Origin: Microbacterium sp. CBA3102 | GTDB taxonomy: Bacteria; Actinomycetota; Actinomycetes; Actinomycetales; Microbacteriaceae | Direction of reading: 5' to 3' | DNA length: 64,000 nucleotides | NCBI RefSeq assembly: GCF_007954505.1 | Contig: NZ_CP042412.1 | Coordinates: 2,480,001-2,544,000 of the forward strand | The notes under the pieces: generated by a model | The model's database searches: none | Told to the model about the DNA's origin: nothing | The model's input: only the letters and a program-made list of their open reading frames with translations | Shown: positions 26,469 through 35,641 of the stretch, piece by piece | Position numbering within the stretch: the first letter of the stretch is position 1 | How the letters are laid out: each line of letters starts with the position of its first letter | Made by a program: the position numbers and the translations under genes

Positions 26469-27773
26469 ATGACTGACTACCGACGACTTCGTGTGGCACT
26501 GCTGGGTGCGGGAGCGGTCGGCTCCCAGGTCGCGGCGCTCCTGCTGCGCCACGGTGACGAGCTGGCCGACCGCGCGGGTGCCGAACTGGAACTCGCCGGC
26601 ATCGCAGTGCGCGATGTGAACGCGCCCCGCGACGTCGATCTCCCCGCGGAGCTCTTCACCACCGATGCGGAATCGCTGGTCCTCGGCGCGGACATCGTGA
26701 TCGAACTCATCGGCGGCATCGAGCCGGCCCGCAGCACCATCCTGCAGGCGATCGGCGCCGGTGCGGACGTGGTCACGGCCAACAAGGCGCTGCTGGCGAC
26801 CCACGGCCCCGAGCTGTTCGAAGCGGCCGACCGCGTCGGTGCCTCCGTGTACTACGAAGCCGCGGCCGCGGGTGCGATCCCGATCATCCGCCCCCTGCGC
26901 GACTCGCTGGCGGGTGACCGAGTGGTGCGCATCATGGGCATCGTCAACGGCACCACGAACTACATCCTCGATCGGATGGACAGCGAGGGCGCGGACTTCG
27001 CCGATGTGCTCGCCGACGCGCAGCGCCTCGGGTACGCCGAGGCCGACCCGACCGCCGATGTCGAGGGCTATGACGCCGCGCAGAAGGCCGCGATCCTCGC
27101 GAGCCTCGCCTTCCACACCGCGGTGCCGCTCGATGCCGTGTACCGCGAGGGGATCACGTCGATCACCCCGTCGATGATCGAGGAGGCGCGCGCAGCGGGC
27201 TTCGTGATCAAGCTGCTCGCCGTGTGCGAGCGGATCGAGGCGAACGGTGCCGAGTCGATCTCGGTGCGCGTGTACCCGGCGCTTGTCCCGAACTCCCACC
27301 CCCTCGCTTCGGTGCACGGTGCCAACAACGCCGTGTTCGTCGAGGCGGAGGCCGCCGGATCCCTGATGTTCTACGGTGCGGGTGCCGGTGGCGTCCAGAC
27401 CGCGTCCGCCGTGCTCGGAGACGTGGTCTCGGCGGCCCGTCGCCACATCGCCGGCGGCGTCGGCGTGGGCGAATCGACCCGCGCCAATCTTCCGGTCGTC
27501 CCGATCGGACACGTCACCACGCGCTACCAGATCACGCTCGAGGTCTCGGATGCGCCCGGAGTGCTCGCCACGGTCGCGGGCATCCTCAGCGACGGAGGAG
27601 TCTCCGTCGCGACCGTCGTACAGACCGTCGACGGCGAGGACGAGCCGACCGCACGGTTGATCATCGGAACCCACCGTGCGACCGAGCAGGCACTCAGCGC
27701 CACCGTCGACGCCCTCGCCGACAGCGCCGTCGTGGCGCGGGTCGTGTCGGTGCTCCGCGTGGAAGGCGAGTGA
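26469..27773 (+). CDS. hom: homoserine dehydrogenase
   Basis: 434 residues; reduces aspartate semialdehyde to homoserine. N-terminal NAD(P)-binding motif VALLGAGAVGSQVAALL, catalytic region VTANKALLATHG and AAAAGAIPIIRPLRDSLAGD, GIVNGTTNYIL, and a C-terminal ACT domain (residues about 355-430; YQITLEVSDAPGVLATVAGI) that in Corynebacterium mediates feedback inhibition by threonine. Strong GAAGGAG ribosome-binding site. Its TGA overlaps a GTG start for thrB. No thrC follows, unlike the usual hom-thrC-thrB order. Confidence 0.97.
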   Translation: MTDYRRLRVALLGAGAVGSQVAALLLRHGDELADRAGAELELAGIAVRDVNAPRDVDLPAELFTTDAESLVLGADIVIELIGGIEPARSTILQAIGAGADVVTANKALLATHGPELFEAADRVGASVYYEAAAAGAIPIIRPLRDSLAGDRVVRIMGIVNGTTNYILDRMDSEGADFADVLADAQRLGYAEADPTADVEGYDAAQKAAILASLAFHTAVPLDAVYREGITSITPSMIEEARAAGFVIKLLAVCERIEANGAESISVRVYPALVPNSHPLASVHGANNAVFVEAEAAGSLMFYGAGAGGVQTASAVLGDVVSAARRHIAGGVGVGESTRANLPVVPIGHVTTRYQITLEVSDAPGVLATVAGILSDGGVSVATVVQTVDGEDEPTARLIIGTHRATEQALSATVDALADSAVVARVVSVLRVEGE

Positions 27774-28738
27774 CGGTGGCGACAGCGCTGCCCCCGGTCG
27801 ACGGGGTATCCGTCGAGGGGCGCACCGTCGAGGTGCGGGTCCCCGCGACCAGTGCGAACCTCGGTCCAGGATTCGACACGCTCGGCCTGGCCCTCAGCAT
27901 CTACGACACGCTCCAGGTCACCGCGCTGCCGGCCGGTGAACTCGACATCGAGGTCACCGGTTCCGGTGCGGCCGAGATTCCGCGCGACGCCTCGAACCTC
28001 ATCGTCCGGACGATCGCCTATGTCTTCGCGGACGCGGGCCGACCGGTGCCCGGACTGCGCATCGTCGCCGAGAACGGCGTGCCGCACGGCCGTGGTCTCG
28101 GATCCTCCGGGGCTGCCGTCGCCGCGGGGGTGCTCGCGGCGAAGGGGCTCCTCGCGGGCGATGTCGAGATCGGGGACACCGATCTGCTGCGCTTGGCCAC
28201 CGAGATCGAGGGCCACCCCGACAACGTCGCCCCTGCGCTCTTCGGCGGATTGACGATCGCCTGGATGGGAGAGCACGGCCCGCAGCACAAGAAGCTGCTC
28301 GTGCACCGCGGTGTCTCGCCGCTCGTCCTCGTCCCGGCCTACACGATGTCCACCTCGCAGGCGCGATCGCTGCAGCCGCCCCATGTGTCCACAGCGGATG
28401 CGGTGTTCAACGTCTCCCGCTCGGCGCTGTTGATCGCCGCCCTCATGCAGAGCCCGGAACTGCTCCTCGATGCGACCGCCGATCGGCTCCATCAGGACTA
28501 CCGGGCCGGGGCCATGCCGGAGACCCAGCGACTCGTGCAGGCGCTGCGCAAGGCGGGCTTCGCGGCGGTCGTCTCCGGTGCCGGGCCGAGCGTTCTCGTC
28601 CTCGCGGACGGACCGGGGAGTCGTCAAGACGCGGTGGAGCTGGCCGACCAGGTCACCGACACCCCGTGGGAGGCGCTCCTGCTCGCAGTCGACGTTCGTG
28701 GTGGTACAGTGGGGACTCGAGCGGAGGGCTCCACGTAA
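27770..28738 (+). CDS. thrB: homoserine kinase
   Basis: 322-residue GHMP kinase that phosphorylates homoserine. Motif 1 near the start (VPATSANLGPGFDTLGLALS), ATP loop PHGRGLGSSGAAVAAGV (near residue 105), and motif 3 VVSGAGPSVLVL. Start chosen at the GTG overlapping the hom stop codon (GTGA); a GTG at 27776 would give a protein two residues shorter. Directly follows hom; the threonine synthase gene that normally sits between or beside them is not in the window. Confidence 0.95.
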   Translation: MTVATALPPVDGVSVEGRTVEVRVPATSANLGPGFDTLGLALSIYDTLQVTALPAGELDIEVTGSGAAEIPRDASNLIVRTIAYVFADAGRPVPGLRIVAENGVPHGRGLGSSGAAVAAGVLAAKGLLAGDVEIGDTDLLRLATEIEGHPDNVAPALFGGLTIAWMGEHGPQHKKLLVHRGVSPLVLVPAYTMSTSQARSLQPPHVSTADAVFNVSRSALLIAALMQSPELLLDATADRLHQDYRAGAMPETQRLVQALRKAGFAAVVSGAGPSVLVLADGPGSRQDAVELADQVTDTPWEALLLAVDVRGGTVGTRAEGST

Positions 28739-28811
28739 CGACGTGAATCTGGCCCCATTGCAACTCTTGCAAGACCCGCACGCAAACCCTTGAGGCACAA
28801 GTGCCGAGGCT

Positions 28812-28832
28812 GGCTGGCGCTGAGCGCCGGCC
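28812..28832 (+). other. hairpin in the thrB-rho gap
   Basis: Nine-pair stem GGCTGGCGC / GCGCCGGCC (one G-U pair) with loop TGA, midway in the 164-nt gap between thrB and rho. No U-tract follows. It could end the lysA-hom-thrB transcript or form part of a rho leader. Confidence 0.35.
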
Positions 28833-28902
28833 CGTGCGATCGTGCGCAGCACCCGTTGTGCGCGTTCAACGCTCATTCCCCATGACATATAAGGGAGTAC
28901 TC

Positions 28903-30828
28903 GTGGAGAACCTCTCCGAGACCCAGAACGATTCGTCGGCACCGGCCGCGGAAGCTGCTGCAGCGACCACCGAGACGGCGCCGGCGCGCAAGCGCGCACC
29001 GCGTCGTGCGAGCACCGCCACGACCGCGGAGAAGGCCGAGAAGGCCGAGAACGCGGAAAAGGTCGAGAGCGCCGAGAAGCCCGCGAAGCCGAAGACGACG
29101 AAGGCGAAGACGACGAAGGCGGCTGCCGCCACGACGAGCGAGCCCGCATCTGCGGAGGCGTCCGCCGAGTCGCCCGAGGCGGCGCCGAAGGCGAAGACAC
29201 CGCGTCGGAGCCGCGCGAAGAAGGCGGACGCCGAGGCTCCCGCCGCGGATGCCGCTTCCTCGGACGCTCCGGCTGCAGACGCCGCCCCGGCCGAAGCCGC
29301 TGCGGAATCCGCACCGAAGTCGACGGGACGCGGTCGCCGCGGTGCGCAGAAGTCGACGCCCGACGCCGACGCCCCCGCGCCGGTGAAGGACACGGCAGCA
29401 GACGCCGCTCCCGCCGACGCGCCTCAGAACGGCGACTCCGGCTCCGACTCCGACAGTGGTGAGGAGCAGGGCGGGCGTGGTCGCAACCGCAACCGCAGCC
29501 GCAACCGAGGACGCGGGCAGAACAGCTCCGGGCAGGACCAGCAGGCGCAGCCGGCTGGGGATGACGAGCAGTCCGGCGGCAGCAACCGCAACCGCCAGCG
29601 CAACAAGCGCCGCAACGGTGCTCCGACCGATGAGTTCGACACGGAGATCGGCGAGGACGATGTCCTGATCCCGATCGCCGGCATACTCGACGTCCTCGAC
29701 AACTACGCGTTCGTCCGCACGACCGGCTACCTCGCCGGACCGAGCGACGTCTACGTTTCGCTCGGACAGGTCAAGAAGTACAACCTGCGCAAGGGTGACG
29801 CCGTCGTCGGCTCGATCAAGCAGCCGCGCGAAGGCGAGCAGCAGGGCCGTCAGAAGTACAACGCGCTGGTCAAGGTCGACTCCATCAACGGTCTCTCGAT
29901 CGACGACGCCGCCACGCGTGTGGAGTTCGGCAAGCTCACTCCGCTCTACCCGCAGGAGCGCCTGCGTCTGGAGACGGCTCCCGAGAAGCTGACCCAGCGC
30001 ATCATCGACCTGGTCGCCCCGGTAGGCAAGGGACAGCGCGGCCTCATCGTCGCTCCGCCCAAGGCCGGCAAGACGATCGTGCTGCAGCAGATCGCGAACG
30101 CGATCGCGCAGAACAACCCTGAGGTCCACCTCATGGTCGTGCTCGTGGACGAGCGCCCCGAAGAGGTCACCGACATGGAGCGCTCGGTCAAGGGCGAGGT
30201 CATCGCCTCCACGTTCGACCGCCCCGCCGAAGACCACACCACCGTGGCGGAGCTCGCGATCGAGCGTGCGAAGCGTCTGGTCGAGCTCGGCCGCGACGTC
30301 GTCGTGCTGCTCGACTCCATCACGCGCCTCGGCCGTGCCTACAACCTGGCGGCTCCGGCCTCGGGTCGTGTGCTCACCGGTGGTGTCGACGCCTCCGCGC
30401 TCTACCCGCCCAAGCGCTTCTTCGGAGCCGCGCGCAACATCGAGAACGGTGGATCCCTCACGATCCTCGCCACCGCCCTGGTCGAGACCGGGTCGAAGAT
30501 GGACGAGGTCATCTTCGAGGAGTTCAAGGGCACCGGCAACAGCGAGCTGCGCCTGTCGCGTGCGCTCGCGGACAAGCGCATCTTCCCGGCGGTCGACGTG
30601 AACGCGTCGAGCACCCGTCGCGAGGAAATGCTGCTGTCGGCCGACGAGGTCAAGATCACGTGGAAGCTGCGTCGCGCCCTCGCCGGCCTCGACCAGCAGC
30701 AGGCCCTCGAGGTCGTCCTCGGCAAGCTCAAGGAGACCAACTCGAACGTCGAGTTCCTCGTGCAGATGCAGAAGTCGATCCCCACGCTCCCCTCGGGCGC
30801 GCACGGGCACGACAACAACATCCGCTGA
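28903..30828 (+). CDS. rho: transcription termination factor Rho
   Basis: 641-residue hexameric RNA helicase. The first 240 or so residues are a disordered extension: Ala/Lys/Glu/Thr-rich, then an Arg/Asn/Gln-rich part ([30 protein letters not shown]). The conserved core follows: OSB RNA-binding domain ([30 protein letters not shown]), Walker [10 protein letters not shown], Walker [13 protein letters not shown]-loop [10 protein letters not shown] and R-loop GTGNSEL. GTG at 28903 preferred for its AAGGGAG ribosome-binding site 5 nt upstream; an ATG at 28882 is weaker. prfA begins 12 bp downstream; rpmE, usual at this place, is absent. Confidence 0.97.
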   Translation: MENLSETQNDSSAPAAEAAAATTETAPARKRAPRRASTATTAEKAEKAENAEKVESAEKPAKPKTTKAKTTKAAAATTSEPASAEASAESPEAAPKAKTPRRSRAKKADAEAPAADAASSDAPAADAAPAEAAAESAPKSTGRGRRGAQKSTPDADAPAPVKDTAADAAPADAPQNGDSGSDSDSGEEQGGRGRNRNRSRNRGRGQNSSGQDQQAQPAGDDEQSGGSNRNRQRNKRRNGAPTDEFDTEIGEDDVLIPIAGILDVLDNYAFVRTTGYLAGPSDVYVSLGQVKKYNLRKGDAVVGSIKQPREGEQQGRQKYNALVKVDSINGLSIDDAATRVEFGKLTPLYPQERLRLETAPEKLTQRIIDLVAPVGKGQRGLIVAPPKAGKTIVLQQIANAIAQNNPEVHLMVVLVDERPEEVTDMERSVKGEVIASTFDRPAEDHTTVAELAIERAKRLVELGRDVVVLLDSITRLGRAYNLAAPASGRVLTGGVDASALYPPKRFFGAARNIENGGSLTILATALVETGSKMDEVIFEEFKGTGNSELRLSRALADKRIFPAVDVNASSTRREEMLLSADEVKITWKLRRALAGLDQQQALEVVLGKLKETNSNVEFLVQMQKSIPTLPSGAHGHDNNIR

Positions 30829-30839
30829 GCGGCCGAGCC

Positions 30840-31919
30840 GTGTTCGAGTCCGTCCAGACTCTGATCGACGAGCACCGCCGGGTTCAGGAGGAGCTCTCCG
30901 ACCCGGCGGTGCACGCCGACGCCGCCCGCGCGAAGCGTGTGAACCGTCGCTATGCCGAGTTGTCGCGCATCGTCGCCGCCTACGAGGCATGGGTCGCGGC
31001 GACCGATGATCTGGAGACGGCTCGCGAGTTCGCCCGGGAAGACGAGTCCATCGCGGCGGAGATCCCCGCGATGGAGGAGGAGGTGCAGGAGTCCCAGGAA
31101 CGTCTGCGTCGTCTGCTCATCCCGCGTGACCCGGACGATGCGCGTGACGTGATCATGGAGATCAAGGCCGGTGAAGGCGGTGCGGAGTCCGCACTGTTCG
31201 CAGCCGACCTGCTGCGCATGTACATCCAGTACGCCGCCTCCAAAGGCTGGAAGACGGAGCTCCTGGAGCGCAACGAGTCCGACCTGGGCGGCTACAAGGA
31301 CGTGCAGGTCGCGATCAAGGGCTCCTCGTCCGACCCCGCGCAGGGCGTCTGGGCGCATCTCAAGTACGAGGGGGGCGTGCATCGCGTGCAGCGTGTGCCG
31401 GCCACCGAGTCGCAGGGACGCATCCATACCTCCACGACGGGTGTGCTGGTCTTTCCCGAGGTGGATGAGCCGGAGGAGATCCACATCGATCAGAACGATC
31501 TCAAGATCGATGTCTTCCGCTCGTCCGGCCCCGGCGGGCAGTCGGTGAACACGACGGATTCCGCCGTGCGCATCACCCACGTCCCCACGGGCATCGTCGT
31601 GTCGATGCAGAACGAGAAGTCGCAGTTGCAGAACCGCGAGGCCGGAATGCGCGTGCTTCGCGCCCGACTGCTCGCGAGGCAGCAGGAGGAGCTCGACGCG
31701 GCGGCGTCCGACGCGCGCCGTTCGCAGATCCGCGGGATGGACCGCTCCGAGCGCATCCGCACGTACAACTTCCCGGAGAATCGGATCGCGGACCACCGCA
31801 CCGGCTTCAAGGCCTACAACCTCGATCAGGTGATGGACGGCGCGCTGGACCCGCTGATCGAGAGCGCGATCACCGCGGATGAGGAAGCGCGGCTCGCCGC
31901 ACTCGGCGCCGAATCCTGA
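30840..31919 (+). CDS. prfA: peptide chain release factor 1
   Basis: 359-residue class I release factor for UAA and UAG. Catalytic GGQ in [17 protein letters not shown] (near residue 228), long N-terminal helical domain with coiled coil, and the decoding loop region before it ([16 protein letters not shown], which contains the PAT-type anticodon-mimic tripeptide). GTG start at 30840, 12 bp after rho. In other Actinobacteria prmC, which methylates the GGQ glutamine, follows directly; here three other genes intervene. Confidence 0.98.
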   Translation: MFESVQTLIDEHRRVQEELSDPAVHADAARAKRVNRRYAELSRIVAAYEAWVAATDDLETAREFAREDESIAAEIPAMEEEVQESQERLRRLLIPRDPDDARDVIMEIKAGEGGAESALFAADLLRMYIQYAASKGWKTELLERNESDLGGYKDVQVAIKGSSSDPAQGVWAHLKYEGGVHRVQRVPATESQGRIHTSTTGVLVFPEVDEPEEIHIDQNDLKIDVFRSSGPGGQSVNTTDSAVRITHVPTGIVVSMQNEKSQLQNREAGMRVLRARLLARQQEELDAAASDARRSQIRGMDRSERIRTYNFPENRIADHRTGFKAYNLDQVMDGALDPLIESAITADEEARLAALGAES

Positions 31920-31941
31920 GGCGCGAAGCCACGCTGAGCGC

Positions 31942-31947
31942 TAGGCT
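31942..31947 (+). promoter_or_regulatory. -10 hexamer TAGGCT, leaderless-type promoter
   Basis: TAGGCT followed by exactly 6 nt and the GTG at 31954 of the small membrane protein; identical layout to the dxr promoter. Confidence 0.5.
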
Positions 31948-31953
31948 CGGGCC

Positions 31954-32361
31954 GTGATCACACTCCTGTTCCGCGGTCTGATGTACGTGATATCGGCCGG
32001 CCTCGGCCTGATCGTCGCCGACCTCGCTCTCGAAGGGTTCCAGATCGAATGGGACAAGTGGTGGGGCTTCGTCATCTGCATCCTGATCTTCGCGATCCTG
32101 CAGAGCGTCCTGGCACCGTGGGTCGGCAAGATGGCGAATCGCTACGCGCCCGTGCTCATGGGCGGCATCGGCATCTTCTCGACCCTGATCTCGCTGATCA
32201 TCGTGGTGCTGCTTCCCATCGGCGGACTCCGCATCACCGATCTCACCGGCTGGCTTCTCGGATCGGTGATCGTGTGGTTGATCACCGCGCTGGGCAGCGT
32301 CCTGCTGCCGCTGATCTTCCTGCGCAAGAAGGTCGAGTCCGTCAAGGGCGCACGACGCTGA
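31954..32361 (+). CDS. phage-holin-family small membrane protein (Mycobacterial-type, 4 TM)
   Basis: 135 residues with four hydrophobic helices (GLMYVISAGLGLIVADLAL; WWGFVICILIFAILQSVLAP; LMGGIGIFSTLISLIIVVLL; LLGSVIVWLITALGSVLLPL) and a basic tail. It belongs to the broad membrane family often labelled phage holin family protein in Actinobacteria; there is no prophage around it and a lysis role is not implied. GTG start, TAGGCT 6 nt upstream, no Shine-Dalgarno. Part of an insertion between prfA and prmC. Confidence 0.7.
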   Translation: MITLLFRGLMYVISAGLGLIVADLALEGFQIEWDKWWGFVICILIFAILQSVLAPWVGKMANRYAPVLMGGIGIFSTLISLIIVVLLPIGGLRITDLTGWLLGSVIVWLITALGSVLLPLIFLRKKVESVKGARR

Positions 32362-32383
32362 GTCGTGCAGCGACGCCCGACGC

Positions 32384-32953
32384 TCAGATCGCGTAGTCCG
32401 GAGCGGTGAGCAGCGCGCGGGTGTCCTCACCGGCGCTGCGCTGTCGTGGTTTCGCGGGAACGCCGACCAACACGCTGTCGGCGGGCGCATCGCGCGTGAC
32501 CACGGCGTTCGCGCCAATCACGGAGGCGGCCCCGATCGTCACGGGGCCGAGGATCTTCGCGCCGGCGCCCACGGCCACGCCGTCCTCGAGGGTCGGATGG
32601 CGTTTCCCTGCGGTGCGAGTGCGTCCGCCGAGGGTGACGCCGTGATACAGCATCACGTCGTCACCGATCTCGCTGGTCTCGCCGATGACCACGCCCATGC
32701 CGTGGTCGATGAAGAAGCGGCGCCCGATCTTCGCGCCCGGGTGGATCTCTATCCCGGTCATCCAGCGTGACAGCTGCGACCCGGCGCGCGCGAGCAGTCG
32801 GAGTCGCCGTCGCCAGAGCGCGTGCGAGACGCGGTGCGCCCAGATCGCGTGGAGTCCCGGGTACAGGAGTGCCACCTCGACGGCGCTGCGTGCGGCCGGA
32901 TCACGGAGACGGGCTGCCGCGATGTCTTCGCGCATTCGCCCGATGATGCCCAT
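32384..32953 (-). CDS. cysE: serine O-acetyltransferase
   Basis: 189-residue enzyme that makes O-acetylserine from serine and acetyl-CoA. A short helical N-terminus ([20 protein letters not shown]) is followed by left-handed beta-helix hexapeptide repeats ([40 protein letters not shown]). Short EpsC-like form rather than the 270-residue enterobacterial type. It starts 8 bp after the cysK stop codon on the same strand, so the two steps of cysteine synthesis form one unit. Confidence 0.95.
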   Translation of the reverse strand: MGIIGRMREDIAAARLRDPAARSAVEVALLYPGLHAIWAHRVSHALWRRRLRLLARAGSQLSRWMTGIEIHPGAKIGRRFFIDHGMGVVIGETSEIGDDVMLYHGVTLGGRTRTAGKRHPTLEDGVAVGAGAKILGPVTIGAASVIGANAVVTRDAPADSVLVGVPAKPRQRSAGEDTRALLTAPDYAI

Positions 32954-32961
32954 CGGAGATC

Positions 32962-33900
32962 TCAGTCTTCGCGCAGGTCCTCGAACAGCGCGGTGGAGAG
33001 GTAGCGCTCACCGGTGTCCGGGATCACCACGACGATCGTCTTGCCCGCGTTCTCGGCGCGGGCCGCCACCTTCAGCGCCGCGGACACGGCGGCCCCGGAG
33101 GACATGCCCACGAGCAGACCCTCCGTGGCGGCGAGGTCGCGGGCGACGCGGAGGGACTCGTCGAATTCGGCGGTGATGATCTCGTCGATCACGTCGCGGT
33201 CGAGCACGTCCGGGACGAAGTTCGGACCGATGCCCTGGATCTTGTGCGGGCCGGGGTGTCCTTCGCTGAGGACGGGGGAGTCCTTGGGTTCGACGGCGAT
33301 GACCTGCACACCGGGCTTCGCGGCCTTGAGGGCCTGGCCGGTGCCGGTGACGGTTCCGCCGGTTCCGACCCCGGCGACGAAGATGTCGATCGCGCCGTCG
33401 GTGTCGCGGAGGATCTCCTGCGCCGTGGTCTCGCGGTGGATCTGCGGGTTGGCCGGGTTCTCGAACTGACGGATCCAGATAGCGCCCGGCGTCTCGGCCA
33501 CGATGCGCTTCGTCTCCTCGATCGCACCGCTCATGCCCTTGGTGGGGTCCGTGAGCACGATCTCGGCGCCGAACGCCTTGAGCAGGACCCGGCGCTCCTT
33601 CGACATGGAGGCCGGCATCGTGAGGATGACGCGGTATCCGCGTGCTGCTCCGACCATCGCGAGGGCGATGCCCGTGTTGCCACTGGTCGACTCGACGATC
33701 GTGCCACCCGGCTTCAGCTCGCCCGAGGCTTCGGCGGCGTTGATCATCGCGATGCCGATGCGGTCCTTCACGCTGGACGCGGGGTTGTAGTATTCGAGCT
33801 TGGCGAGCACGGTGGCTCCCAGGCCTTCGGTCACGCGGTTCAGACGAACGAGCGGCGTGTTGCCGAACGCGGTCGTGATGTCGGAGTGGATGCCGGGCAT
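32962..33900 (-). CDS. cysK: cysteine synthase A (O-acetylserine sulfhydrylase)
   Basis: 312-residue PLP enzyme that makes cysteine from O-acetylserine and sulfide. PLP-lysine in [11 protein letters not shown] (near residue 44), substrate loop [15 protein letters not shown] phosphate site [13 protein letters not shown] with AGGAAGG upstream. Forms the cysK-cysE operon, read opposite to the surrounding prfA-prmC region, and looks like a later insertion into that conserved neighbourhood. Confidence 0.97.
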   Translation of the reverse strand: MPGIHSDITTAFGNTPLVRLNRVTEGLGATVLAKLEYYNPASSVKDRIGIAMINAAEASGELKPGGTIVESTSGNTGIALAMVGAARGYRVILTMPASMSKERRVLLKAFGAEIVLTDPTKGMSGAIEETKRIVAETPGAIWIRQFENPANPQIHRETTAQEILRDTDGAIDIFVAGVGTGGTVTGTGQALKAAKPGVQVIAVEPKDSPVLSEGHPGPHKIQGIGPNFVPDVLDRDVIDEIITAEFDESLRVARDLAATEGLLVGMSSGAAVSAALKVAARAENAGKTIVVVIPDTGERYLSTALFEDLRED

Positions 33901-33986
33901 GAGGAGCCTTCCTGTGCGGGATCGCTGCCGGACCAGCCTAGGGGAGAGGGGAGTGGACGGCGCCTATGTGACAGGCGCGTGCACTC

Positions 33987-33992
33987 TACGCT
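33987..33992 (+). promoter_or_regulatory. -10 hexamer TACGCT upstream of prmC
   Basis: TACGCT 7 nt before the prmC ATG. GGAAGG lies in the same interval, so the transcript may be leaderless or have a very short leader. Confidence 0.4.
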
Positions 33993-33999
33993 GGAAGGC

Positions 34000-34860
34000 A
34001 TGTCCGACACCTCTCTGGCGGCGCACGTCCGTGCCGCAGCCCAGCGCCTGACCGACGCCGGCGTCCCGGATCCTCTGGTCGACGCCGAACTGCTCGCAGG
34101 TCATGTCCTCGGCCGTCGACGTGGCGAGGTGCAGGCCGGCATCGTCCGCGGAGACGGCCTCGACGACGAGCGGGCGGCGGCGCTGGATGCTCTGGTGACC
34201 CGCCGTGCCGCACGCGAGCCGTTGCAGCACATCACGGGCTCGGCGCCCTTCCGCCACCTCGAACTGGCCGTCGGCCCCGGTGTCTTCGTGCCGCGTCCGG
34301 AGACGGAGACCGTCGTGCAGTACGCGATCGATGCGCTGCTGAACTCCCCGGAGTCGGCACCGATCGGCGTCGACCTCGGGACCGGGAGCGGCGCGATCGC
34401 GCTGGCGATGGCGACCGAGGTGCCGCATGCGCGGATCTTCGCTGCGGAGCTCTCCGAGGATGCGCACGAGTGGGCACGGCGCAACGTCGCGGGAGTCGAG
34501 AATCTGACGCTCGTGCTCTCCGATCTGAGAGAGGCCTTCCCCGAGTTGGACGGCACGGCGACGGTCGTGATCTCGAATCCGCCGTACGTTCCCGATGAGG
34601 CGATCCCGCGCGACCCCGAGGTGCGGCTCTTCGATCCCGCGCTGGCGCTCTACGGGGGACAGGACGGCCTCGACGTGGTGCGGGCGCTCAGCTCCCGCGC
34701 GCTGCGTCTGCTGCATCCCGGGGGACTTCTGGTCATCGAGCACGGAGAGCTGCAGGGGGAGTCGATCCGCGACATCCTGGCTGCGGACGGATGGCGGGCG
34801 ACGGCGACGCATCGCGATCTCACCCTGCGCGACCGCACCACCACGGCGCTCAGGCCCTGA
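34000..34860 (+). CDS. prmC: release factor glutamine methyltransferase
   Basis: 286-residue SAM-dependent enzyme that N5-methylates the GGQ glutamine of release factors. Helical N-terminal domain, SAM motif GVDLGTGSGAIALAMA (near residue 120) and the catalytic NPPY motif VISNPPYVPDEAI (near 190). The ATG at 34000 is 7 nt after a TACGCT hexamer; a much longer open frame upstream overlaps cysK antisense and is rejected. Target PrfA is encoded 2.1 kb upstream. Confidence 0.95.
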   Translation: MSDTSLAAHVRAAAQRLTDAGVPDPLVDAELLAGHVLGRRRGEVQAGIVRGDGLDDERAAALDALVTRRAAREPLQHITGSAPFRHLELAVGPGVFVPRPETETVVQYAIDALLNSPESAPIGVDLGTGSGAIALAMATEVPHARIFAAELSEDAHEWARRNVAGVENLTLVLSDLREAFPELDGTATVVISNPPYVPDEAIPRDPEVRLFDPALALYGGQDGLDVVRALSSRALRLLHPGGLLVIEHGELQGESIRDILAADGWRATATHRDLTLRDRTTTALRP

Positions 34861-34897
34861 TCAGCAGCCTCCGAGCATCCGACATACCCGCGCCGCA

Positions 34898-34903
34898 TAG
34901 AAT
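34898..34903 (+). promoter_or_regulatory. -10 hexamer TAGAAT upstream of tsaC
   Basis: TAGAAT 9 nt before the tsaC ATG with no Shine-Dalgarno between, again a leaderless layout. Confidence 0.45.
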
Positions 34904-34912
34904 CGAACCGTC

Positions 34913-35641
34913 ATGTCCACCATCTTCGACTGCCGCGACGAATCGCAGCTGCTCGCCGGCATGCGCCATGCGCGCCAGGCGATCGGCCGTGGCGACCTCA
35001 TCGTGATGCCCACCGATACCGTCTACGGCGTCGCTGCCGACGCCTTCTCACCGGCCGCCGTGCAGCGGCTCCTCGATGCGAAGGGGAGGGGACGCGATCA
35101 GCCGCCGCCCGTTCTCATCGGCACGAAGGAGACGCTCGCCGCCCTCGCCGAGTCCGTGCCGGAACCGGTCGAGCGGCTGGTGGAGGCGTTCTGGCCCGGT
35201 GGGCTCACGATCGTGCTCCCCGCACAGCCCTCGCTGGTGTGGGACCTCGGCGAGACCCAGGGGACCGTCGCCGTCCGCATGCCGGAAGGCCGCGTGGCGT
35301 TGGAGCTCCTGGCCGAGACCGGACCGCTCGCGGTGTCCAGCGCGAACCTCACCGGACGGGCGGCGGCGATCTCGGCGCTCGATGCGGAGAAGATGCTGGG
35401 TGACAGTGTCGCCGTGTACCTCGCCGATGGACTGAGCAAGGACGGCATCGCCTCCACGATCGTCGATGCCACCTCCCTCGTGCGCCGGGGTGGGGATGCA
35501 GATGCCGGAACGGTGCGCATCCTCCGCGACGGTGCGGTGACGCGTGAACAGCTGCACGACGTGCTGGGTGACCTCCTCGAGCCGGAGGAGCAGCACGAGG
35601 GGCACGAGCACGCGGAGGAGCAGCAGGACGCGGATTCGTGA
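34913..35641 (+). CDS. tsaC: L-threonylcarbamoyladenylate synthase (Sua5/YrdC/YwlC)
   Basis: 242 residues; makes threonylcarbamoyl-AMP for the t6A37 modification of tRNAs. YrdC-fold signatures: IVMPTDTVYGVAADAF, LDAKGRGRDQPPPVLI, FWPGGLTIVL and LAVSSANLTG. The C-terminal 20 residues are an acidic, His-rich tail (LEPEEQHEGHEHAEEQQDAD), not part of the catalytic fold. Its TGA overlaps the GTG start of the next gene, matching Rv1301-Rv1302 in M. tuberculosis. Confidence 0.95.
   Translation: MSTIFDCRDESQLLAGMRHARQAIGRGDLIVMPTDTVYGVAADAFSPAAVQRLLDAKGRGRDQPPPVLIGTKETLAALAESVPEPVERLVEAFWPGGLTIVLPAQPSLVWDLGETQGTVAVRMPEGRVALELLAETGPLAVSSANLTGRAAAISALDAEKMLGDSVAVYLADGLSKDGIASTIVDATSLVRRGGDADAGTVRILRDGAVTREQLHDVLGDLLEPEEQHEGHEHAEEQQDADS

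Noticed and set aside
28873..30990. 705-residue open frame antisense to rho
   Set aside because: Antisense shadow of rho, with Arg/Leu-rich low complexity from the repeats of the Rho N-terminal extension.
31954..32361. Prophage or lysis cassette suggested by the holin-family label
   Set aside because: Surroundings are housekeeping genes with no endolysin, integrase or structural phage gene; the family label is generic.
33244..33999. N-terminal extension of prmC back to 33244
   Set aside because: The extra 250 residues are antisense to cysK and have no family similarity; the ATG at 34000 follows a promoter hexamer and GGAAGG.
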